Source: Primulina eburnea (Eukaryota > Streptophyta > Magnoliopsida > Lamiales > Gesneriaceae). Taken from it: 64,000 bases of DNA. This document shows positions 12,101 to 25,074 of the stretch, piece after piece. The notes below the pieces were generated by a model. It was not told the origin of the DNA. It searched no databases and saw only the letters and a list, made by a program, of their open reading frames with translations. The DNA lies in the NCBI RefSeq assembly GCF_022965805.1, contig NC_133115.1, positions 37,129,321 to 37,193,320 on the forward strand. The letters run 5' to 3'. How positions within the stretch are numbered: position 1 is the stretch's first letter; each line of letters starts with the position of its first letter. A program made the position numbers and the translations under genes.

Positions 12101-15100
12101 CATTCACAGATTCCAACCATTGAATAGAGCCCGAATAGTTGGTATAAATATGTTCATCAGCAGCAAACAGGCGAATCAAAACATGTTGAACAACAATTCT
12201 ATTAGGAGTTTTATCAAACATAACTCAAATGAGAGAGGGTGAACAAGAAACCTCCATTATAGACGTAATTCCAATTAGGTCTACAAGTTTGTTAATGATA
12301 TTTTGATGAGCCTGCCAAGCACGAGAACGTATAAGTTCCTGGATAATTAAAATACCAGGTATAACAGAGCAGGCAGTAAGACAAATATAGATTCAACGAA
12401 CAAAACGGCCCCAAATACTCAAATCGCTTGAACATCAAAAAAAAATTAACTTTTCTACCTTTCATCATAAGAATAATAAATCCTAGTCCTTCAACCGACA
12501 ATGCCAAACAAATGGTACACCACCCATTTATATGGAGGAGTTCAAAAGCAAATGCCTGAAACTACGGAGATGCCCATATTTTTATTAAGTTTGAGTACAA
12601 AAAAAATACTAAGTTGACGTCTGGAGACCCAGCATTGAGAACATGCAAGTTACAATAAGCAGACATCTAGTCAGCTGAAAAAAATGGATAACTGCCAACT
12701 GATATACATGTCAACTTACTCGAATATAATTCATTAGAGGAGTTGTCTTTCGCAGCAGGAGGCAAACAACAACCTAGCATGTGTGAATATGAGAATCAAT
12801 CACCAAACAAAAATTAAAGATATAATTTAGTGAAGAACTTCCAACATATGGTAAAACTCAAGCAAGGAACTTATTTACAAGGTCAAAATAATTGTAATGT
12901 AACAATGGTCTTGTTCGGGAGACCAGAAAACACTGTTTCTGTTTTTATTTCCCCAAAAAAGAGAAACGAGTACATGGTCCTATTTATGTGCAACCGCCCC
13001 TCCGTTGCTATTTCTGGACTTTTCTGTTTATTGTTTGACTAACAAATATCTCTTTTTTACCCTTTCTTGACAAACATTTCTATCTTTTTACCATATTGCC
13101 ATTATTCTACATCCATTTCTTCAACATCATTATAAACTTATATTGTTCTTTTGTGAAATTCAAAATTATCTTTAATTTAATACATTTTATAAATGCCTAT
13201 TGGTGCATATTCTTTATTTTATTATATTTCTATTTTCAGGTTATTAATATACATTTTATAATATTGATTTTTAACTGCAATATAAATTATATTTTATTAA
13301 TTAAAAATGCATAAAAAATGCATATGGATTCTCTTTTCAGTAATTTCGATGATAAATTTTGTTTTTAACTTTTTTCCTAAACTTACTTTTGTCTCTCTTC
13401 AGAAGTAACTTTAACTCCCAAACAAGCATCTATTTATCTATTTATAAAAAAAGAGACTCTTTCTATTATGAGTGCAAACAAAAACCACAAACAACACAGC
13501 AAAAACTTCACCACTACCAGAAGGCCCTGATATTGATTATACATACCTATGAACAAATCAAAATTGCAAGAAGCAATATGTATCATCTAGAATTAAATCT
13601 ATTTGAAACAACAAAAGAAAAGGGAGACACTGCAAGTCTGCAACGAGCAGTCAATTAGGAAATAAACAGATTTGACTCATAACATTGTTCATACAAAAAA
13701 TGATATAAAATAAAAGTGCTTTATACACATACGCCAACAATTTCATTTGACCTCTTTATCTTTTTGAAGATAAGCTTGGAATAATAAAATAGTAGGCAGG
13801 ATATCAAAGCTTCAGTCACAATTCTTACCAAGGAAGCAACGATCATACCTTGCTGAAATAACCAGCCAATGATGTACCGTGGGAGCGATCATGATCCAAG
13901 AAAGAGAACAGCAGGTCCATCAACTGTCAACCAAAAGTAAAGCTAACAATAGAAATTCAAAATTAAGTGATCAGCTAATTGTATCATTTTTACTTCTTCA
14001 TACCTCCTCATCCTCTACCAAAGCTTTGAGTATTATATCAACTTCACATGTAAAAATCTCACAAGCAATGAAAGGAAGCCTTCAAGAACAAACGAGAAAG
14101 ATCTTTCATCAAACTTCTAGTTCGAAACACACTTCCATTCTGTTCAAATGATATCACTAGGGACTGTCACTGTAGGACACCTCGATACTTCTACCACACA
14201 AACTCACTTGAATGTTCGCTCTTTCTCAGATTCCTCTGGTTCATCTTCCACAATGTATTGAAGGAGTTGCTAAATTTGAGCTCGTTCCCGCAAGCTGCAA
14301 GAAATTTTGACATGAATTTTTTTCTATGCCATGTAAAAAGCATCCAAGTACTTGGCCTCTCAAAATCTAAGGTACTGTGACCTTGTTTACATGTGCTCTC
14401 AGCTCAACTCAAAGAAAAATTGACAAAACAATTTTACTACCTACTCAATCCTTTTATTTACAAAATTTCAAAGAAAATTATCATCTCACACATCCAATTT
14501 ACTATTCAAACATAATTATGATACAAGCTTAAAAGTTTCTATTTGATAATTATGATTATCATCTCTCCAGAATTAACTTATGTTCACATCTAATTTCCAA
14601 AGTTTCTAATCGATCTTAAAAGTCAATGATGAGGTTATTTCTACTTAGTGGCCATCAAAAGTTCAAATAAAACAATTCCAAAAATAGGCCTCAAGATGAA
14701 AAAACACGAGCTTTATTTACACCACGATGAACTTTTAGCTTAAATATGATCTACAAATTAATAAACCACTTCAAACAAAATTAATAGTTAGTTGTTGCAA
14801 CAAAGCATATTTATCAAAACCCGACAAGGTACATGCCCACTCAAGCCTCAGCCTTTGTGCCTCGACCTCAGCCAACGCTCGTCCCATAGATAAAGTGCAC
14901 ACTTTAACTTGTAAATCCCCAACTTTGATGCGCTTTAAATGTTCAAGAAGCCTTTTATGTGTGCCCAAATGTCATGATGGTAAAATCAAGATGGCTTGCA
15001 AGATGATACTTATACAATTTTGCTAATATAAAAATGACAATTATATGTACGGAAATTTTCTTATGGTATTTAAATTTTATAAAATTATTCCTAAGGATGC

Positions 15101-16507
15101 TTCACTTTAAGAAGGCACGTGCCTTGCCTTGCACCTAGCATCTACAATATTTATGTACGTTAGTGTACAATACGATTCTAATAACAATGCAACAAAGCAC
15201 GGATATACTGAAAAATGAAGATGATAATAATTCTTTCTAGTTGTTCACTCAGCAAACAAAGCATGGGTATACTAAAAAATGAAGATGGAAATAATTTTTT
15301 TTAGATTTTATCTGCCTGAAGTCGTGTAAATCAAATCCGCTTCCTTTAATGCCCACATATCAGCCTGAGTGAACAAGAGCTTACAAATTGATAAGACGGC
15401 CATTGAGAGCTTTGCATTCTTGAATTATTTCATCCTCATCCAATAACTCCTCCAATGTAAATTTTTCTTTGTCTAAAATGGTTTCCACCTGAAATTTACA
15501 CTATCAATGGAAGGATTGACTTTTCTCACAACAAAGGGCTTGGCATCATAACAAATCATTGCAAATTAAACCAATGGAAGACAATCATTATACAAACAAA
15601 CATGTTCTCTTGATTCTCAATATAGTACAAATCAAAATTAATTATATTGATTTCATAAACAACACATAACATGTGTCAATCATTAGAAAATAAAAGGGTT
15701 TGAGTCGTTGTAAGATCAAATTCAATGAACACTAAGTGTATTCTCAAGACTAGGAACCAGAATATACCCACATTTATAGTTTCTCAAAAACTAAAGCATC
15801 CCTTACTACATTTAAAGGAACCGTTAGATGAATTTATTATTGAACATGCGGCCACCATTATATGAATCATCTTAATGCTTCAGACTAACATATCACAAGA
15901 TGGTCTACACTAGCATGCAGCAATGCTCTACTAACCAGTTAAACTGGAAATGAGATAACCTGAAGTTTCCAAATTCACTTTTTTATAAAATTAAAAAAAT
16001 GCAGTATTGTCTGCTCACAAAAAAAAAAACTTTCCTGAGATGCGGATTCTGAACCACTTCTATGAAAATAGTAACCTTTTATTTTTAAGAATAGATGGTT
16101 TTAATAATGCGACAAGAGGGTATGCTAGGGCTACAATAAGTTGGTCCCGGCAAATGCAGCAAGAGTTCATCCCACTAACAAAACCCATCACGTCTGCCTC
16201 AAGCATAAGGAATTCCGCAGCATTGGCAAGAAGATCAATACAAAGTTTATGCCACGCCCATTGGTGAGCAGAATGTGAAATCCTAAAGACAACGGTCTAG
16301 GACACTACCAAGAACCACACTCTTCACCAACCATGAGAATTCGAACAACTTCAAGAGTCGCAAGGTTACCAGATGATAAAATCAAATGACCAAAAAAAAG
16401 CATGCCAAGAAAACAAATACAAATACTAGCGAAATTCCATGAGGAAACAATAGTTGACGGTCACTTACTGGAGATGTAGCGGAAATGCCAGCCGTATGCC
16501 AAAACAT
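9163..16507 (-). pseudogene. SIT4/PP6 phosphatase-associated (SAPS) protein, broken and 3'-truncated
   Basis: SAPS proteins are regulatory subunits of PP6-type phosphatases. Fourteen minus-strand exons can be placed: 16469-16507 (MFWHTAGISATSP), 15385-15488 (TLEELLDEDEIIQECKAL), 14208-14294, 14004-14079 (LPFIACEIFTCEVD), 13849-13923, 12720-12773, 12252-12311 (LVDLIGITSIME), 12066-12182, 11136-11230, 10856-11058 (LSVCISLLEPKR), 10098-10198 (SPLGKHRLK), 9669-9772, 9414-9578 and 9163-9285 (RIGNIGHLTRIANKLVQ). Lesions: TAG at 14270-14272 where relatives have Glu; the acceptor at 12183-12184 is AT, not AG; one base is missing near 9435; TGA at 9172-9174. The C-terminal half of the family is absent downstream. 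Many conserved residues remain, so decay looks recent. A functional gene is unlikely. Confidence 0.88.
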
Positions 16508-16999
16508 GGTGAATTTCACAGATTGATGACCGAAGCTTACACAGACTCGGATCTGTGGAGTAAAAAACCCTAATACATACACCCAGGCACTCTTGGGGCA
16601 ACAATCTCGACTGAATAAAACATCTAAAACTGGACCCGGAAATCAGTCGAAAAAAAGAAGAAAGAAACCCTAATTCAGCCACAGGCAGCAATGGATCGTA
16701 TGGTTGGTGAAGAAATTAGATTGTCCAATTTTTGTTTGATTGTTTGATCAATATATATTTTTATAATATAAGCTGATGTTAAATAATAAATTTGATATAA
16801 AAAATAAAATTATTTTATAAATTATTTAAATGAAAAATATGTATTTTGTGATAATAATAATAATAATAATAATATATTTAAGTAAAAACAGATTTGTCTA
16901 AAAAAAATTGTGTTTTATTTTGATCTTTGATTTTACCCTAATTTTCTTTTTATGCATGTCTTTGTCATTGCCAGATATGCTTCGGGTTTTATGTACAAA
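16508..16999. promoter_or_regulatory. divergent intergenic region between SAPS-like and DRT111-like genes
   Basis: The two start codons point away from each other and are only about 490 bp apart, so both genes would have used one shared promoter region. It is AT-rich and holds an AAT microsatellite at about 16850-16875. I see no decisive core promoter element. Confidence 0.45.
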
Positions 17000-17798
17000 A
17001 TGCTTGGCGGATTATACGGCGACCTACCCTCGTCGTCCTCTACGTTTGACTATAGCTCCACCTTCAATGTCTGGTCCCGGCAGTGCTAAGATGGCACCAC
17101 CACCCTTCGCTTCTCCTCAGACCATCCTGCGTGTCCAACCCCTGAAACCCAAACCAACCCATCCCACTAGATCCACCGCCGCAACTCAGCATGCCACTGA
17201 CCCCAGCACTGCATCGTTTCAGGCCAGCCTTGTTGGAGTCACCAGCTCCGTAATTGAAGAATACGACCCTTCACAGCCAAACGACTACGAGGACTATCTC
17301 TGGGAGCGGAAGCGAAAGCAAGCTGAGGCCGAGGTACGGAGAGAATTGGAGAGAGAGCAGAGAGAGAGGGAAAGGGAAGAGAAAGAAACGAGGGAAAAAG
17401 ATCGCGACAGGGAGCGCGATCAGAATATATCAGGAGCGGAAGCGTGGCGGAGGAGGGCGGCGATGAGCGGCAGTGCTGGAGGTGTGCCGAGAAAGCCATC
17501 CCCACATGCTTCCGGAAACAATGCGGCCGAAGGGTTTAGCATTGGGAAGTCGAAAAGCGAGGGTTTGGGATTGGGAGCTGAAGGTAAAATGACGGCGGCC
17601 CAGAGGATGATGAAAACGAGGGGATGGAAGGAAGGGCAAGGTTTGGGTAAGCAAGAGCAGGGCATTACGACTCCTCTGGCGGCAAAGAAGACGGATAAGA
17701 GGGCCGGTGTGATTGTGAAAGCGAGTGAGTCCAGTAAGAAGGTCAAGAGTGTAAATTTCAATGAGCTTCCCACGAGGGTTGTACTTCTCAGAAACATG

Positions 17799-20661
17799 GT
17801 TTGCATTTCGAATTATCTATTATTCTCTCTGTTTTGTTTTGCTTTTTGGATCTTGTCGGTGATTAGATCCCTGGGAATGTCAGTCGTGATGTTCGCTTCA
17901 CGCCTACACATTGATTTCGTGAATTATGATTCTTGTAGTTACTAGCTTAGTTTATTTTTTGTGTAGCTTAGTTGAACATGTAATTCAGAGATGAATTTGC
18001 TTTTTTGCTAGTGTTACCGAAATAATGTCACGTTGGTTGAATCTTTAGTCTATTGTTTATTGAGCAGCTACCTATATTAGCCCGAATAAGAGATAGTGTA
18101 ATTGGTTTGTGATACTCACGGGAAATTTAGGGTCCGATTCCAGCAAGTGTCACTAGTCCAGACGCAGGTTTTGAAATTATCCAGAGCCTGAAATCACAAA
18201 TAAGATCGTTATGAGAGGGCCAAGAGGGTGTCCTGGCGTAGCCCCTCCGACGCTCAAGTCAGAGACTGAGAATATATGAGGGGAGCAGCTAAACGTGCTG
18301 CTGAAAACGATATAGTGACCGAATGAATTAACACTCAAACCATTGTATTTATTAGAGAATATCTGGGCCCTTGCTGAGCCTATCTTCCATTTGGGCTAGG
18401 GATGGGCCAGGAGTAATGGGCTCATCCATGGGGTATCAGTTTGTATTATGTATTGAGTTATCAACCTATGTGTTCAAATGATTGATCTCACTAGATTCCA
18501 ATGGAAATGAGGATTGGAGAAGGTTTGCTTATTCTTTTTGTCTTTCAGACATTTAGGGAGGGCCTTCTGACACCGATTATATGTGGACATTGAATGGATT
18601 GTAAATTGTAATCTTCCCAACAATGTGAAGTGACTGATATCTCTGGTTTTCACGTAAACATCCTATCCCCTTCTCGACTACTTTAATGCATTGTACAAAC
18701 AATTTTTGGTGGTAGACTGAAAATGAGTTTGACCTGTATCTTTAAATTTAAGTCTTGAAAGTAGAACAAATAAATGAACAGAAAACATACTTTTTACGTA
18801 CCGAAGAAGAGATACCCCCATGTTAGATGACACAACATACCTTCTTTCACATGCAGCCAGCTGGCAATATTGTTATCCTCTGGTGAATTTATTTAATTAT
18901 TTACGATGATCACTTCCTATAAATGTGTTGATAGGCTCATATCTCTCATTGTTACCACTTTCAACGTACTTAATTGACATTTTTTGTTGTCATATCTCTC
19001 ATTGTTATCACTTTCAACGTGCTTAATTGACACATTTTTGTGTGATTTTATTGTAGGACAAAGTTTTCTGTTTATGCGATAAATTTGGGCTAAAATAGTG
19101 ATTTTATATCATAATTAAAGTTGCCGATATGATCTTAGTGGAAGACTTGAACAGAAAAATTCAGAAGTAGTTTTTGGATAAGGCGTGATCACGCCTTGTG
19201 ACAGCTCCTCTACTGCTTAGTGAGAAATAAGGAATTTTTATATCAAGGAAGAAATAAATGATAGAGTTTTTTATATCTTTTTTTTTAATGATTGGGTTTA
19301 ATTTTAGATATTTGGGCTTTTATATTCTTTTGGACCCAAAAATAAGAAGACTTTCCTTTTTCTTTTCAACCTAATTCACGAGTACAAGGAGGTGGCAAGA
19401 AAGAAAAAAAGAGAAAAAAAAAAGAGTCCATCCACAAAGAACTCATGTGAAGAGCAAAAGAAAGGCGCAAGGATTTTCTCTCCAACTCTCTCCACACCTT
19501 TAGGATATGTTTTAATTTTGATTCAGGGAATATTTTTACTATTTCAGTTTATCATTGTGAGCTTTTTGTGCTTCAATTTAATATTCGTATTTTGTTCAAG
19601 TATTTGTTAATTTATATTTAATTATATGAAAGTTGTATATTGGTTAATCTGACAATTTAATTCGGTATATATACTTCTATTGTTAACCATGAATTCAGTT
19701 ATCCGTAATTGTAATTAACGATTGGTACACGAGTAGCATAGATTAGATGTGTTGTGCTATCATAATATATTTAATCTAAATAAATCGATAAAACTGTATC
19801 TATCAATTGCAGCTATCTCGGTTGTTAGATTTCAGGATTAACTATTTTCATAAAACGAAAATGCTATTTTTAATTAATATGGAACGTTATCGTGCCTAGT
19901 TAGTTATTGATAAGTTTTGACGGGATGCTGCTGTTCGGTCAATTAATTTAGGAAAATACAAGAATTTTAGCGGCTATCCCTATAATTCCTATGGTTAATT
20001 GCTTGAAACAACTTGAATAAATTATTTGTTTGCCGATGAACAGTGACATAATTAAATAGTAGAACTCCTTGGAATCAGATCTTTCTCATATTAAATTCTT
20101 CACTTTATTCTAGTTGGGTAATTGCCATTTAAATTTATTGTTTTCTTTTCTTCGATAAATTTAGTTTAGTATTTTATTAAATTCATATTCCAAAATCTCT
20201 CTTTCATTTAAATTTTGCTTGAAAAAAATAAATCCCTCGTTCTCAGTGGATTCGACCCTTGTCACTATTACACTAATTTATTTAGAGAATATGAATTTAA
20301 GTTTGGTAACACAATAACATCACACAATGTAGTACTCGGGCTGCAGAAACATTAACCCCCTCATTCTTACTCACAAGATAACAGAAAAGATTTGTGATAC
20401 ATGTTCCAAGTAATTTCTTTTTCGTCCTCTAGCTAAATAAATATTCCCTTAGATTGAAATGTTTGTGAAGTATTTTATATGTATTTTGAAGGATTAAGGG
20501 GGCAGGGGGAATTCAAGCTTTTCACCTCATCTAATACTCGTTTTCGCTGCCTGAGTTTTAATATTATCTTTTTATGTTATTTTCGCTCTCTTTTCATTTG
20601 TGTTTCTTTTGGTTGTATGAGTTCAGATTTTTTATCTACATTTTTGTAATCCATTGAAAAG
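17799..20661 (+). other. DRT111-like intron with repeat-like content
   Basis: It starts GT after ..AACATG and ends AG before GTTTGGCCC. It contains a possible tRNA-derived SINE or LTR fragment around 18090-18460, a two-copy tandem repeat at 18937-19042, and a long AT-rich block (about 19180-20290) ending in a GTGGATTCGACCCTTGTCAC-like motif that I associate with plant LTR-retroelement leaders. None of these can be bounded firmly. Confidence 0.4.
18937..19042 (+). repeat. 53-bp tandem duplication
   Basis: TCATATCTCTCATTGTTA opens two consecutive 53-bp units (18937-18989 and 18990-19042) that differ at only a few positions. Confidence 0.85.
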
Positions 20662-20957
20662 GTTTGGCCCAGGTGAAGTGGATGATGATTTAGAAGGAGA
20701 GGTCGCAGAGGAGTGTGCTAAATTTGGTATAGTGACTCGTGTTTTGATATTTGAGATTACTGAACCAAACTTCCCCCCAGAGGAAGTTGTCCGAATATTC
20801 ATTCAGTTTGAGAAAGCAGATCAAGCTACGAAGGCCCTTATAGAACTTGAAGGCCGGTTTTTTTTGAGGTAGAACTGTTCATGCTACTTTCTATGATGAG
20901 GAAACATTTGGTAACAATGAATTGGCTCCTGTACCAGGAGAAATTCCTGGTTTCTAG

Positions 20958-21784
20958 TTTCTGCACTGGAAGGTTAGGAATGCCTTACCCCCTCGCATTC
21001 TCCCCGAATGAAGCTTGTACCCCGGTTTCTTAGGAACAACTATTGGATGTTGAAGCTATATCAGATCTGTTTCTTCGAATTCATTATTTGAAACCTATGC
21101 TGTTAACCCTTGAGGACTGCATGAATGAAGTTGTGATGTTTTCTTATTTTCACTTGGACACAGCGTTTTGTAAATTTCACTAGTAAGAAAATAAAAAGTT
21201 AATTTGCAATGGGAGAGTGGTGCTATCCTCGTGGTTTAATTTTCCATTTTTACTATGATATTGCAGGTGTGTACTGTTTCCATATTATTGGGTATCTTAG
21301 TACAATGTGAAACACATTTTGATACAAGATCGTTATACACAGTTTATTTCTAGTAATCAATCGGACTAATTCTCAAGAGATTCCCGAGTCGTTGTCATAT
21401 ATGAGCTGCTTCTTCCCTCACTGGTCCCGTTAATTATTCTGAAAAACCTTGAGGAAATTCTGAAATCTCTACATCATATTCCTCCACCACTTTGTAACTC
21501 ACTATCACTTTACTTGTTTGTTCTATGTGCTCAAGTTTTATTAGTATTTCTTTCCAAAGCCGAAGAAACAATAGATTCAAGGGAGTCAAAACCTTGAGGA
21601 AATTCTAAATCTCTAAATCAGCACTTGCATTTAGCCTCATTGCTTCCCCATCCTTATTGCTTCCCCATTTACAATTTAGGAATATTCAATGCGACTTATC
21701 TATTGAAGTGGTCAAGGGACATGACCTTTATTTGGGACTCGGCGACATTTTCCCTTCAAAGTAAATGTGTCCAAATTTTAGATA
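20958..21784. other. intergenic, no gene seen
   Basis: 3' flank of the DRT111-like gene. The phrase AACCTTGAGGAAATTCT is found twice (about 21442 and 21592), a short direct repeat of unknown origin. No other structure. Confidence 0.4.
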
Positions 21785-21972
21785 TGCAGGAACGGATGTA
21801 TTAGCGAGTGAACTCTTCATGAACGAATGATGAACTTCCAGAAAACTCAAACAAGAACATTCAAGTATATTAACCGAAAAATTGCCGAAGAATACAACGA
21901 CGTCCTATTTATAGTAAAATGGGAAAGAAGAAAACGTATTCTGCTCTGCTAAAATAAAAGCGTGTAACAACA
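21785..21972 (-). repeat. putative 3' LTR of the copia remnant
   Basis: On the minus strand it runs from TGTTGTTACACG to CGTTCCTGCA with a TATA-like ACTATAAATAGG inside, right after a CTTGAGGGAGAG purine tract. No second copy exists in the window, so the ends are inferred. Confidence 0.45.
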
Positions 21973-21991
21973 ACTATTCTAATACTCTCCC

Positions 21992-23488
21992 TCAAGATGG
22001 AGAATGAATATTGTGAATGCCCATCTTGAACAAGAGCTCTCGAAACCGTGTGGGAAGAAGAGACTTTGTAAACAAATCAGCAAGTTGTAAGCTTGAAGCC
22101 ACATACAACACTTTGATGATTCCAGACTGTAACTTTTCCCGTACCACATGGCAATCTATTTCAATATGTTTAGTACGCTCATGAAACACCGGATTGGAAG
22201 CAATATGGAGTGCTGCCTGATTGTCACAAAACAGAGGTACTGGAGTATCATGACGTATTCGAAAATCTTTGAGCAAAGAAAGCAACCAGACCACCTCACA
22301 TGTTGCATTCGCCATTGAGCGATACTCCGCTTCGGAAGATGACCTTGAAACAGTATGTTGTTTCTTTGATTTCCAAGATATCAATGACTCTCCCAGAAGA
22401 ATACAAAAGCCAGAAATTGAGCGTCTTGTATCAGGGCAGGCTGCCCAATCAGAATCAGAAAACAAACTCAGTTTGAGATTAGATGAGCAGCTGTAGAACA
22501 AGCCTTGACCTACTGTCCCTTTAACATATTTCAGTACTGAATATATAGCTTGCAAATGTGTGTCTCTTGGCTTTGAAACAAATTGACTGAGCTTGTTAAC
22601 TGAGTAGGCTAAGTCAGGACGAGTGACTGTAAGGTAAAGAAATCTACCTACAAGGCGTCTATAAATGGAAGAATCAGATAGCAATTCACCATCTTCTTCA
22701 CTAAGTTTTAATCCTACATCTAGTGGCGTAGTACGTGGCTTACAGCCAGTAAGGCTTGTATCAACAAGTAGTTGAAGAGCATAATGTCGTTGACATATAG
22801 AAATGCCTTGTGATGAACGTGCTACCTCAATCAAAAGAAAATATTTGAGGTCACCCAAATCTTTTAGTTTGAATTGATTATCTAGAAATGTCTTTAAATC
22901 AACAGCCTCTGCCTCATTGTTTGTGGCGATAACTATATCGTCCACATATACCACTAAGGCCAAAAACACATCTCCACGATAACGAATAAACAAAGAATTA
23001 TCTGCCTGAGATTGAACAAACCCAATACGAAGTAGTATGGAAGAGAATTTGGCAAACCATTGTCTTGAGGCTTGCTTCAAACCATACAAAGACTTGTGCA
23101 ACTTGCAGACTGCATTCGAAGGTAATGGCTCCCCCTATCGTTGATATCCCGGAGGCAATGACATGTACACTTCTTGAGATAAGTCACCATGCAAGAATGC
23201 ATTATTTACATCTAGTTGTGTTAAAAACCAGCCACGGATGGAAGCTAAGGCTAACAGAGTTCTCACGGTTACCAGCTTTGCGACAGTAGAGAATGTCTCA
23301 AGATAATCGATACCCTCTTGTTGGGTATAGCCCTTAGCTACGAGTCTTGCCTTGTAACGTTCCAAACGACCATCAGCAAAGAATTTTTCTTTATATACCC
23401 ACCTACAGCCTATAACACGCTTGTTAGGTGGTAAAGACACCATGGACCAAGTCCCATTACATTCCAAAGCTCGCAATTCCTCAGTCAT
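21992..23488 (-). pseudogene. copia reverse transcriptase and RNase H, broken
   Basis: RT begins near 23488 ([19 protein letters not shown], then [17 protein letters not shown] and [12 protein letters not shown]). A break near 23101-23135 separates it from the frame continuing [13 protein letters not shown] and carrying the catalytic YVDDIVIA. RNase H follows ([59 protein letters not shown]). Not functional because of the frameshift. Confidence 0.88.
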
Positions 23489-23899
23489 GGCCTGTCTCCA
23501 TTCAGGTTGTACAACAGCCTGAGAGAATGTATTTGGTTCGACAATAGATGATATAGCATGTACGAAAGATTGTGAGCTGAGGACAAACGATGATCACCGA
23601 GAGTAGAAGACATCAGGTGAGCAGTGCAAGTAAAAGAAGAAATAGCAGTGGTATAACAATGAAAGTCAGCTAAATGACTTGGAGGTTTGATGATTCTGTT
23701 GGAACGAGTTAATTGTACTGGGGCATGTTGAGTAGAAACATGGGAGGAGGAGGATTCAAATTATGTTGGCAAGACATTATCAAAGAAAGAAGTTAAATGG
23801 GAAGAAGATTCATTGTGAAAAGAGAAGTCGGTTTCATGAAAAATCACATCACGAGAAATGTATACTTCATTTGTATCAAGATTGAGAAGTTTATATGCC

Positions 23900-25074
23900 T
23901 TAAAACCCAATGGATAGCCCAAAAAACACAGACTTAATGGCACGGGTTGAAAACTTGGTACTATGGCTCAAGAGGGTTGAACCATAACACAAACAACCAA
24001 AAACTTTCAAGTGAGAATAAGAAGGTGGTATGGAATGCAATAGTTCAAATGGAGTTTTATGTGAAAGTCGAGGAGAAGGGGTTCGATTAATCAAGTACAC
24101 AGCAGTTTGAACACAATCACTCCAATAGACTAAAGGGATGCAAGACTGAAAAAGTAAAGCACGAGCAACATTGAGTATATGCTGATGTTTTCTCTCCACA
24201 ACTGAATTCTGTTGCGGTCGTTCAACACATGAGTGATGAGATATAATCCCTTCGTTACGAAAGAAATTGGTAAAATCTAGCTCAGGAGCATTATCTGCCC
24301 GAACAGCCTTGATTTTACGTTCAAATTGGGTGAAAATCATCTTGAAGAAGCTGGGAAATATGTTGGATACATCAGACTTAGCTTTGAGGAAATAAACCCA
24401 AGTGAATCGTGAATCATCATCCACAATTGTGAGAAAATACATATACCCTTCAACACTCAAGGTAGAAAATGGACCCCAAATATCAAGATGTACTAGATCA
24501 AACAAATTGTCACTAACCAAATTATTCAAGACAAAGGACAAACGTTTCTGTTTGGATAATGGACAAATATGACAATTAAATTCTTTTGCTGGACATAAGG
24601 ACCCAATATCTAAACCACTGCCTATGACAGATAATCTAGAAAAAGATGGATGACCATTCTAAAGTGCCAAAGCTTACATTGGGTTAATGAAGCATTACAA
24701 ACAGCGGATAATGATGGAGAAACTTGTGATACCAGGCTGGAGGTGGTTAACACATAGAGATTGCCAACTCGTTTACCCATCCCAATCATCTTGTTCTCGT
24801 TGAGTGCCTGAATTTGACAAGAGTGGGAAGAAAAAGAGACTGAGCACGGGATATGAGTTGTGAGTGAACTAATAGACAACAAGTTGAAGTGGAATTGAGG
24901 AACAAATAAAACATTCTCCAGAACAAGATCACAAGACAAATAAACTGAGCCAATATGTGTGGCTAGTGCGGTAGAATTATTGGGCAGTGTGATAGTGGAA
25001 GCAAGAGATTTATATGAAGAGAAAATGATAAAGAACAACATATATGGTGTGTTGCCCCAGTATCTAACACCCAA
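23900..25074 (-). pseudogene. copia integrase with pre-integrase domain, broken
   Basis: Carries FNLLSISSLT and a recognisable integrase core (DLVHLDIWGPFSTLSVEG, ..VRADNAPELDF.., SCVERPQQNSVVERKHQHI). The frame is split around 24541-24660, in the pre-integrase zinc-finger part, and again before RT (23760-23900). Confidence 0.85.

Larger units (their letters stand above)
17000..20957 (+). pseudogene. DRT111: DRT111/SPF45-like splicing factor (G-patch + RRM), frameshifted
   Basis: DRT111 is a plant homologue of splicing factor SPF45. Exon 1 (17000-17798) begins MLGGLYGDLP, then KMAPPPFASPQTILR, VGVTSSVIEEYDPSQPNDYE, a charged Arg/Glu coiled stretch, ISGAEAWRRRAAMSG and a G-patch (MTAAQRMMKTRGWKEGQGLG). 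Exon 2 (20662-20957) holds the RRM-like C-terminus ending ELAPVPGEIPGF and TAG. One extra base disrupts the frame at three places: near 17080 (after VWSR), at the start of exon 2 (GTTTGG), and in a run of eight T near 20860. All three are +1 and near short runs, so assembly error is a real alternative to decay. The 2.86-kb intron is full of repeat-like sequence. Confidence 0.82.

Noticed and set aside
16908..17945. A 345-codon open frame as a complete protein
   Set aside because: Its N-terminal part lies in the wrong frame upstream of MLGGLYGDLP, and its C-terminal part reads into the intron after RNM. Only the middle is DRT111 coding sequence.
18090..18140. tRNA gene or SINE from box A/B-like words (GTGTAATTGG, GGTCCGATTCC)
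   Set aside because: No cloverleaf can be drawn and no target duplication or tail was found. Mentioned only as a possibility within the intron.
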